Assembly (NCBI GenBank): GCA_900539095.1
Contig: UQAR01000044.1
Coordinates: 1 to 18,766 of the forward strand
Origin: an uncultured Ruminococcus sp.
GTDB taxonomy: Bacteria > Bacillota > Clostridia > Oscillospirales > Ruminococcaceae
Direction: 5' to 3'
DNA length: 18,766 bases
Shown here: piece after piece, positions 14,817 through 18,766 of the stretch
Position numbering within the stretch: the stretch's first letter is position 1
Layout of the letters: every line of letters starts with the position of its first letter
The notes under the pieces: generated by a model
What the model saw: the letters and a program-made list of their open reading frames with translations, nothing else
Databases searched by the model: none
Told to the model about the DNA's origin: nothing
Translations under genes and position numbers: made by a program

Positions 14817-15065
14817 TTACTGAGCGTCATTGTCCTCAGTATTATCGTCATCATATTCGTGGAAGTTTATCTCTTCCTTTTCTTCTTTTGGCTTTTTAGC
14901 CTCCGCCTTTTTGGCTATAGCGTCATATACAAAAAGATACACAAGTTCCAGCACCACAAAGCTGATAAGACCTATCCAAAATGAGCTTGCCGCAAATCCG
15001 ATGATAAGAGCAAGCACAAGAGCACACAGCTCACCGATCTCCTTTTTCAGGTCAAGTTTAAGCAT
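14817..15065 (-). CDS. Small two-helix membrane protein of unknown function
   Basis: The 82-residue protein has two adjacent hydrophobic segments (about residues 13-30 and 31-48), then a Lys/Glu-rich stretch and a very acidic C-terminus (EYDDDNTEDNDAQ). A short hairpin topology with both ends in the cytoplasm is likely. AAGGTGA precedes the ATG. It lies 10 bp after manA and 20 bp before the glucokinase gene, so it belongs to their operon. No family was recognised. Confidence 0.75.
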   Translation of the reverse strand: MLKLDLKKEIGELCALVLALIIGFAASSFWIGLISFVVLELVYLFVYDAIAKKAEAKKPKEEKEEINFHEYDDDNTEDNDAQ

Positions 15066-15075
15066 TTATCTCACC

Positions 15076-16032
15076 TTAGTCTATCTTTGTGAGCACGAAA
15101 GTGCACTTGCCCTCAACAGTGTACTTGCCGGTGCCTGCTGAAACAAAAATGCTCTCGCCTTTCTTTGCAGATACAGTTTCGCTGCCGCTGATAACAGGCT
15201 CGCCCTCGAGAACGAGGATACTGTTAAAGCTGTTTTCATCAGCCTCAAGCTCAGCCTTTGTTTCAACGTTCACTCTGTATGTTGTGAAGTATTCGCACTT
15301 TGAAAGGAGCTTGATGTCATAGCCGTCCTTCTTCTCAACAGGTGTTTCAGGATACTGCTCAGCAGGAGCAAGCTTTGTTACGTCAAGAGCCTTGTCAACG
15401 TGGAGCTCTCTAGGCTTGCCGTCCTTGCCAACTCTGCCGTAGTCATAAATTCTGTATGTAGTGTTTGAATTCTGCTGTATCTCAGCAATAAGGATACCCT
15501 TGCCGATAGCGTGAAGAGTGCCGGACTTGATGAAGAAAACGTCACCCTTTTTAACAGGAACAGCGTTTGTTACTTCAAGCAGTGTGTTGTCAGCGATCCT
15601 TCTAGCGAACTCGTCCTTTGATATCTCGTGCTTGAAACCGTAAAGCAGGGTAGCACCCTCGTCACAGTCAACAACATACCACATTTCTGTCTTGCCGTAT
15701 TCGCCCTCAACTCTCATTGCGTACTCGTTGTCAGGGTGTACCTGTACAGAAAGATTGTCCTTAGCGTCAATGAGCTTGATAAGGATAGGGAAGTTCTCAA
15801 ATCTCTCACAGTTCTTGCCAAGAACGCCCTTGCCGGCCTTTTCGATATACTCGTTGAGTGTCAGACCCTTGTATTCGCCGTCAGCAACAACGCTCGGACC
15901 GTCCTTGTGACAAGAAAGCTCCCAGCTTTCTGCCACCTTGTCATAGTCGCACTTTTTGCCGTATTCATCTCTGAGTCTTGTGCCGCCCCAGATGTAGTCC
16001 TTAAAAGCAGGTTCAAGTTTAAATATTGACAT
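15076..16032 (-). CDS. manA: Mannose-6-phosphate isomerase, class I
   Basis: The 318-residue zinc enzyme interconverts mannose 6-phosphate and fructose 6-phosphate. ATG 16032 is chosen because GGAGG lies ten bases upstream and the family N-terminus (FKLEPAFKDYIWGGTRL) begins there; the open frame extends 22 codons further into the promoter. Zinc ligands are visible as Q97 and H99 in VQVHPDNEYA, E116 in KTEMWYV, and H174 in SGTLHAIGKG. The length matches the short bacterial (Bacillus-type) class I enzymes. It is the first gene of a train that continues with a small membrane protein and a ROK glucokinase. Confidence 0.95.
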   Translation of the reverse strand: MSIFKLEPAFKDYIWGGTRLRDEYGKKCDYDKVAESWELSCHKDGPSVVADGEYKGLTLNEYIEKAGKGVLGKNCERFENFPILIKLIDAKDNLSVQVHPDNEYAMRVEGEYGKTEMWYVVDCDEGATLLYGFKHEISKDEFARRIADNTLLEVTNAVPVKKGDVFFIKSGTLHAIGKGILIAEIQQNSNTTYRIYDYGRVGKDGKPRELHVDKALDVTKLAPAEQYPETPVEKKDGYDIKLLSKCEYFTTYRVNVETKAELEADENSFNSILVLEGEPVISGSETVSAKKGESIFVSAGTGKYTVEGKCTFVLTKID

Positions 16033-16069
16033 TTTATATAGCCTCCAATTATTAAATATACCTTTTAAT

Positions 16070-16098
16070 ATAATACCATAACTCCGTCTATAAGTCAA
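16070..16098 (-). promoter_or_regulatory. Promoter of the manA gene train
   Basis: On the minus strand: TTGACT (16093-16098), 17-bp spacer, TATTAT (16070-16075), about 30 bases before the ribosome site. The only other hairpin seen in the train is after 10234, so this promoter may drive up to seven genes. Confidence 0.75.
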
Positions 16099-16111
16099 TA
16101 TTTCTCCATGA

Positions 16112-16153
16112 AAAAAAGCAGGGGAACGAACACCTCGTCCTCCTGCTGAAAGT
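16112..16153 (-). terminator. Terminator after the toxin gene (repeat copy 1)
   Basis: On the minus strand a 13-bp stem (16135-16147 with 16117-16129; one A-C mismatch, one G-T pair) is followed by seven T. The 42-base element is a direct repeat of 16746-16787 with a single difference. Confidence 0.88.
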
Positions 16154-16173
16154 TATAAAATATTCTGTGACTG

Positions 16174-16446
16174 CTAGAACAAGTCACTGTGAGTGCCTGT
16201 TCTGTATAAAAGCAGTATAAGCTCGTCGCTGCGTCTTTCATAGATCAAAAGCCAGTCAGGCTCAATGTGACATTCAAGGAAACCCTTGTAATTGCCTGTC
16301 AGCGAATGTTCTCTGTATTTTGCCGGAAGTGGCTGTTCCTCAGCGAGCATGGTAATGACTTTGTTAAGGCTTGACATATCAAGGCCACGGCTTTTGGCTT
16401 TTTTGAAATCCTTTTTAAATTTGTTGTGATAAGTTATCTTAAGCAT
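16174..16446 (-). CDS. YafQ-family toxin (type II mRNA endoribonuclease)
   Basis: The 90-residue protein has the RelE-type fold and the full YafQ signature. KKAKSRGLD is near the start, KYREHSLTG holds H47, and ECHIEPDWLLIYE holds H60, D64 and W65. The C-terminus YRTGTHSDLF supplies R82, H86 and F90. These match the residues needed for ribosome-dependent mRNA cleavage in E. coli YafQ, so the toxin looks active. The start codon lies inside the antitoxin stop region (8-bp overlap, ATGCTTAA), so translation is coupled and the toxin is made only with its antitoxin. No separate ribosome site is needed. A terminator follows. Confidence 0.93.
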   Translation of the reverse strand: MLKITYHNKFKKDFKKAKSRGLDMSSLNKVITMLAEEQPLPAKYREHSLTGNYKGFLECHIEPDWLLIYERRSDELILLLYRTGTHSDLF

Positions 16447-16642
16447 TCAGACTCTCCCAAAGCTCGTCTACTGAGTTAAACGGACCAACAAGATTTTTTC
16501 CTTCTTTTGCATCGTCAAGAACCTTCTTGGTCTCTTCGTTAGGCTCTTCTTTCTGAAGTCCCTGTAGGATAACTATAAGGGCATTGAGCTGTTCTTCAGT
16601 GAGATTGTCGATCATACTGTATGCAAGTTCTTTGGTGCTCAT
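16439..16642 (-). CDS. Antitoxin partner of the YafQ-type toxin
   Basis: The 67-residue acidic protein precedes and overlaps the toxin gene. Its N-terminal half (STKELAYSMIDNLTEEQLNALIVIL) is helical and probably dimerises. Its C-terminal half (EEAxxx-type stretch ending KNLVGPFNSVDELWESLNA) is the kind of segment that wraps the toxin. It does not have an obvious RelB/DinJ ribbon-helix-helix pattern, so its DNA-binding ability is uncertain. GAGGAGG precedes the ATG. Function is assigned mostly from the partner and gene order. Confidence 0.8.
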   Translation of the reverse strand: MSTKELAYSMIDNLTEEQLNALIVILQGLQKEEPNEETKKVLDDAKEGKNLVGPFNSVDELWESLNA

Positions 16643-16694
16643 AGCTTTGCCTCCTCACATGATCTGATCCATAGTTTGATTTGTTCTTGCTTTT

Positions 16695-16722
16695 ATTATA
16701 CCACATGAAACCAAGTTGTCAA
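16695..16722 (-). promoter_or_regulatory. Promoter of the toxin-antitoxin operon
   Basis: On the minus strand: TTGACA (16717-16722), 16-bp spacer, TATAAT (16695-16700) preceded by TGG, an extended -10. This is the nearest to perfect promoter in the window. No clear palindrome for autoregulation was found beside it. Confidence 0.85.
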
Positions 16723-16745
16723 GCGGTTTTACGTCGCATTTTGAC

Positions 16746-16787
16746 AAAAAAGCAGGAGAACGAACACCTCGTCCTCCTGCTGAAAGT
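16746..16787 (-). terminator. Terminator after the first surface protein gene (repeat copy 2)
   Basis: This is a 42-base copy of 16112-16153 differing at one base, G in copy 1 and A in copy 2 (plus strand). On the transcribed strand copy 2 restores an A-T pair, giving a 13-bp stem (16769-16781 with 16751-16763) with one G-T pair and no mismatch. A six-T tract follows. It lies nine bases after the stop of the gene at 16796. Confidence 0.9.
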
Positions 16788-16795
16788 ATCAATTA

Positions 16796-17512
16796 TTATT
16801 TCTTTTCCCCGTCATCGTTCTTTGACTCTTCAAAAAGATTTTTCTTGTCAACGAACTTGCCGGTGCTTACATCAAATGCCTCGCTGGACTTCCTGTTCAT
16901 GATAATGACGATGACCACAACGGCGATAGCGATACCTGCGATGACCGCAATAACGATAACTATCGGATTTGTTCCCTTTGAGTCTTTTTCTTCCTTTTCT
17001 GCATAAGTCTTTGTCTTGCAGTTTGTTACCGTTATGCCTGTTACTGTTATCTTTGCCCTGTCAGTCGCACCGATTACGATGTTGTATACCTGACTGAAAT
17101 CGTCAGTGCCGTATGCAGTTGCGATAGATTCAAAATCATATGTAGCTGATGAATCGTCAAACTTCACAGGTGCTATCTTTGCCCATACCGCACCGTCCTG
17201 AGCGGCTGATGTAGTGGTGTTGTCCCAGCTCTGGAAAATAAGCTCAGCATTGTATTTGTTTCCTGCCTTTTCGTTTATTTCCTCGCTCTTGAATGTGACG
17301 ATTATCTCTGAATCCTTTGTAAGCCTTGTTGCGTTGAAAGTTGCCTGATCGACAGTGATAGACTGACCCCAATTGCTGCAAGCCTCTGCGGAAGAGCAGT
17401 CGATAGTAACGTCTTCTGTTTCTGCCTTTTCAGCAAATGCTGTCAGTGTGCATGAGAATATGGACGCACAAGCAATGATAGCAGACAAAGCTGCTGATAA
17501 AAATCTCTTCAT
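16796..17512 (-). CDS. Cell-surface protein with CBM-like ectodomain, one membrane helix and conserved cytoplasmic tail (paralogue A)
   Basis: The 238-residue protein has a signal peptide (cleavage expected after A27) and an ectodomain (about 28-180) starting TIDCSSAEACSNWGQSITV. A single helix (about 183-205) and a 33-residue cytoplasmic tail follow. The ectodomain pattern (WGQS, an I-VTF strand, LIFQSWDN, AVWAKIAP, YDFESIATAYG, TVTGITVTN) resembles beta-sandwich carbohydrate-binding modules in Ruminococcaceae glycosidases. C39 and C165 bracket it and may form a disulfide. The tail segment SSEAFDVSTGKFVDKKNLF is identical to that of the neighbour at 17736-18536. A role in binding an outside polymer while holding a cytoplasmic partner is inferred. 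It has its own promoter and terminator. Confidence 0.85.
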   Translation of the reverse strand: MKRFLSAALSAIIACASIFSCTLTAFAEKAETEDVTIDCSSAEACSNWGQSITVDQATFNATRLTKDSEIIVTFKSEEINEKAGNKYNAELIFQSWDNTTTSAAQDGAVWAKIAPVKFDDSSATYDFESIATAYGTDDFSQVYNIVIGATDRAKITVTGITVTNCKTKTYAEKEEKDSKGTNPIVIVIAVIAGIAIAVVVIVIIMNRKSSEAFDVSTGKFVDKKNLFEESKNDDGEKK

Positions 17513-17570
17513 TTTCTTTTTCCTTTCAAATTCTTATAAAATATAATTTTGCACAAAATCTAGTCCTCAT

Positions 17571-17645
17571 ATTTGTGCATAACCTCTGATAATAAAGCAT
17601 TATAACATAATTAAAAATAAAAATCAATAACCATTATGCACAAAT
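17571..17645. repeat. 12-bp inverted repeat enclosing the promoter of paralogue A
   Basis: ATTTGTGCATAA (17571-17582) and TTATGCACAAAT (17634-17645) are perfect reverse complements. They flank the -10 and -35 boxes between them. A third, related half-site, TTTTGCACAAAA, lies at 17548-17559. The layout suits a regulator binding two or three sites. Confidence 0.6.
17599..17627 (-). promoter_or_regulatory. Promoter of paralogue A
   Basis: On the minus strand: TTGATT (17622-17627), 17-bp spacer, TATAAT (17599-17604) with TGT before it (extended -10). The leader is about 80 nt. Confidence 0.75.
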
Positions 17646-17688
17646 AATAGCCGTATTTCAGGAACTATTTTACTTTTTTTTGAAAGGC

Positions 17689-17727
17689 AAAAAAATATCC
17701 GCACCGAGCCTTGCTCAATGCGGATAT
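17689..17727 (-). terminator. Terminator of paralogue B
   Basis: On the minus strand ATATCCGCA (rc of 17719-17727) pairs with TGCGGATAT (rc of 17695-17703), with an inner GAGC/GCTC pairing, followed by seven T. It lies nine bases after the stop of the gene at 17736. Confidence 0.9.
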
Positions 17728-17735
17728 TGAAATGC

Positions 17736-18536
17736 TTATTTCTTATCTTCGTCTTTGTTTTCGTCAAAAAGATTTTTCTTGTCAACGAACTTGCCGGTGC
17801 TTACGTCAAACGCCTCGCTTGACTTCTTGTTCATTATCACAACGATAACGATAACTGCGATAGCAACGCCTGCGATTATTCCTACAATAAGGAGTATCGG
17901 GCTTGATGAGCTGTCTGATTTCTCAGCGGCTGAAATTGTTGTGGTAGCAGCTGTAGTTTCTGCGGCAGTCGTTTCGGCTGTAGTTTCCGCTACAGATTCG
18001 TCCTTAGGTGCCTCTGTGGTAGTTGTTGTTTCAGGGGCTTTGTCGTTGCAGTCTGTGATAGTCATTGAAGTGCATTTCACAGCAACGCTTGACGGTGCGA
18101 TAACGTGCAGAAAATCTACTGTAGTGAAATCCTTTGAGGTGTAAGCCTTTACAAGATCCTGATAATAGAATATCGCACTGTTTTCATCGTATGTAGTAGG
18201 CGTTACCTCAGCCCATACAGCACCCTTGTCATCTGCAAGAGCGTTGTCAGGATTGTTGTAGCACTGAAGAGCAAGTCCGATAGGCGAACTGGTTACGTCT
18301 TTAGCCTGCTTTTTGTCTTTGTATTCAAAGGTGACAACTATCTGCGTCTTGTCTGTTATTCTCGCAACGTCAAAAGTTTCCTTTGAGACAGAAAGGCTTT
18401 TGCCCCATGTGCTTGCGTCCTTTGCCTTTTTGCAGTCTATCTTCACGTCTGAAACGTCAGCCGACGCCACCAGTGAAAAAACGCCCATGACTGCCATTAC
18501 TGCACAAAGGAGCATAGAAGTAATGATCTTTTTCAT
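17736..18536 (-). CDS. Cell-surface protein with CBM-like ectodomain, Thr-rich stalk, membrane helix and conserved cytoplasmic tail (paralogue B)
   Basis: The 266-residue protein has a signal peptide (cleavage expected after A26, VASA). Its ectodomain (about 27-165) follows the same pattern as paralogue A: KIDCKKAKDASTWGKSLSV, an IVVTF strand, GAVWAEVTP, FYYQDLVKAY, and a closing TITDC. C35 and C163 match the paired cysteines of A. Unlike A, it has a stalk of about 40 residues rich in Thr, Ala and Glu (repeats of TTAE, about 168-205), probably an extended spacer or glycosylation site. One helix (about 213-235) and a 31-residue tail follow; residues 238-257 equal 208-227 of A. Ectodomains are only distantly alike, so ligands may differ. 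GAGGAG precedes the ATG. Function is inferred, not known. Confidence 0.85.
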   Translation of the reverse strand: MKKIITSMLLCAVMAVMGVFSLVASADVSDVKIDCKKAKDASTWGKSLSVSKETFDVARITDKTQIVVTFEYKDKKQAKDVTSSPIGLALQCYNNPDNALADDKGAVWAEVTPTTYDENSAIFYYQDLVKAYTSKDFTTVDFLHVIAPSSVAVKCTSMTITDCNDKAPETTTTTEAPKDESVAETTAETTAAETTAATTTISAAEKSDSSSSPILLIVGIIAGVAIAVIVIVVIMNKKSSEAFDVSTGKFVDKKNLFDENKDEDKK

Positions 18537-18584
18537 ATAATATATCTCCTCTTAAATTATAAAATTTTCCACTTTGACTTTATG

Positions 18585-18619
18585 ATTATAGCATATTGTT
18601 TTGTTTATTTCAATAAACA
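18585..18619 (-). promoter_or_regulatory. Promoter of paralogue B with palindrome over the -35
   Basis: On the minus strand: TTGAAA (18608-18613), 17-bp spacer, TATAAT (18585-18590) preceded by TGC (extended -10). The -35 lies within TGTTTATT-TC-AATAAACA (18602-18619), a perfect inverted repeat with 8-bp arms. Confidence 0.78.
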
Positions 18620-18657
18620 TTTTGTTAACCTATTTTCAAAAATACGTTTCATGGGGC

Positions 18658-18686
18658 TTGTCTTAAAGACGGCAGTGTGTTATAAT
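18658..18686 (+). promoter_or_regulatory. Rightward promoter at the contig edge
   Basis: TTGTCT (18658-18663), 17-bp spacer, TATAAT (18681-18686) with TGT before it (extended -10), pointing out of the window and divergent from paralogue B. The gene it serves is lost beyond 18718. Confidence 0.6.
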
Positions 18687-18718
18687 AGAAAAACAGTTTG
18701 AAAAAAGCAGTATATAGA

Positions 18719-18766
18719 CTGTCTCTTATACACATCTGACGCTGCCGACGAATTAGACGGTGTAGA
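18719..18766 (+). other. Untrimmed Nextera adapter with i5 index, right
   Basis: CTGTCTCTTATACACATCT (18719-18737) is the mosaic end, followed by GACGCTGCCGACGA of the i5-side adapter (18738-18751), an 8-base segment ATTAGACG (18752-18759), and GTGTAGA, the start of the P5 flow-cell sequence. The 8 bases are the reverse complement of CGTCTAAT, which I recall as Nextera XT index S510. None of this is genomic. Confidence 0.97.

Noticed and set aside
16033..16098. 22-codon N-terminal extension of manA
   Set aside because: It runs through the promoter -10 and -35 boxes, and GGAGG precedes the ATG at 16032.
17950..18050. Repeated TTAE-coding DNA in paralogue B as a tandem repeat or recombination site
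   Set aside because: The unit is short and degenerate and is explained by a Thr/Ala/Glu-rich protein stalk.
3..18737. 19-bp inverted terminal repeats at the two ends, as in a Tn5-like composite element
   Set aside because: They equal the Nextera mosaic end and the right copy continues into index and P5 sequence; no transposase is encoded. They are library adapters.

Overview
The window looks like a chromosomal contig from a low-to-moderate G+C Gram-positive anaerobe of the Clostridia, most likely a Ruminococcus-like gut bacterium. This is inferred from PyrK/PyrD-type (type B) dihydroorotate dehydrogenase, many small lipoproteins, strong AGGAGG-type ribosome sites, and two cell-surface proteins whose ectodomains resemble carbohydrate-binding modules of Ruminococcaceae. 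Both ends are untrimmed Nextera (Tn5 tagmentation) adapter, so genuine genomic sequence runs only from about 22 to 18718. No rRNA, tRNA, CRISPR array or transposase gene was seen. No gene-free stretch exceeds about 225 bases; the intergenic regions hold promoters, terminators and candidate operators.

Left part (22-5650). The 3' end of a PfkB-family sugar kinase (probably fruK) is followed by a good promoter driving a broken azlC/azlD remnant. In that remnant the first ~38 codons of the AzlC permease run out of frame into the last ~20 codons of AzlD. A shared bidirectional terminator separates it from a membrane-anchored metallophosphoesterase (minus), which is divergent from an acyl-ACP thioesterase (plus). 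cysK (plus) follows, with a palindrome over its -35 box that resembles an Rrf2/CymR-type operator. It converges on a two-gene minus-strand operon of secreted lipoproteins (a DUF4358-like protein, then a transglutaminase-like protein).

Middle part (5652-16098, all minus). A pyrimidine cluster reads pyrC, pyrF, an unrelated small lipoprotein, pyrK, pyrD, then a strong terminator. Upstream of it a longer gene train starts at a clear promoter before manA. It continues through a small membrane protein, a ROK glucokinase, two proteins of unknown function, ilvD and a membrane-anchored small protein, and ends at a hairpin before pyrC. Together these genes cover hexose phosphate entry, branched-chain amino acid synthesis and de novo UMP synthesis.

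Right part (16112-18718). A YafQ-type toxin-antitoxin pair lies between two 42-bp terminator hairpins that are direct repeats with one mismatch. Next come two tandem paralogues encoding signal peptide, CBM-like ectodomain, one membrane helix and an almost invariant cytoplasmic tail. Each has its own extended -10 promoter, with inverted repeats around it. A plus-strand promoter at the right edge points to a gene cut off by the contig end.

The most interesting items are the tandem surface proteins with the frozen cytoplasmic tail, the repeat-bracketed toxin-antitoxin module, the azlCD deletion scar, and the lipoprotein embedded in the pyr operon. I saw no complete new defence or mobile system.
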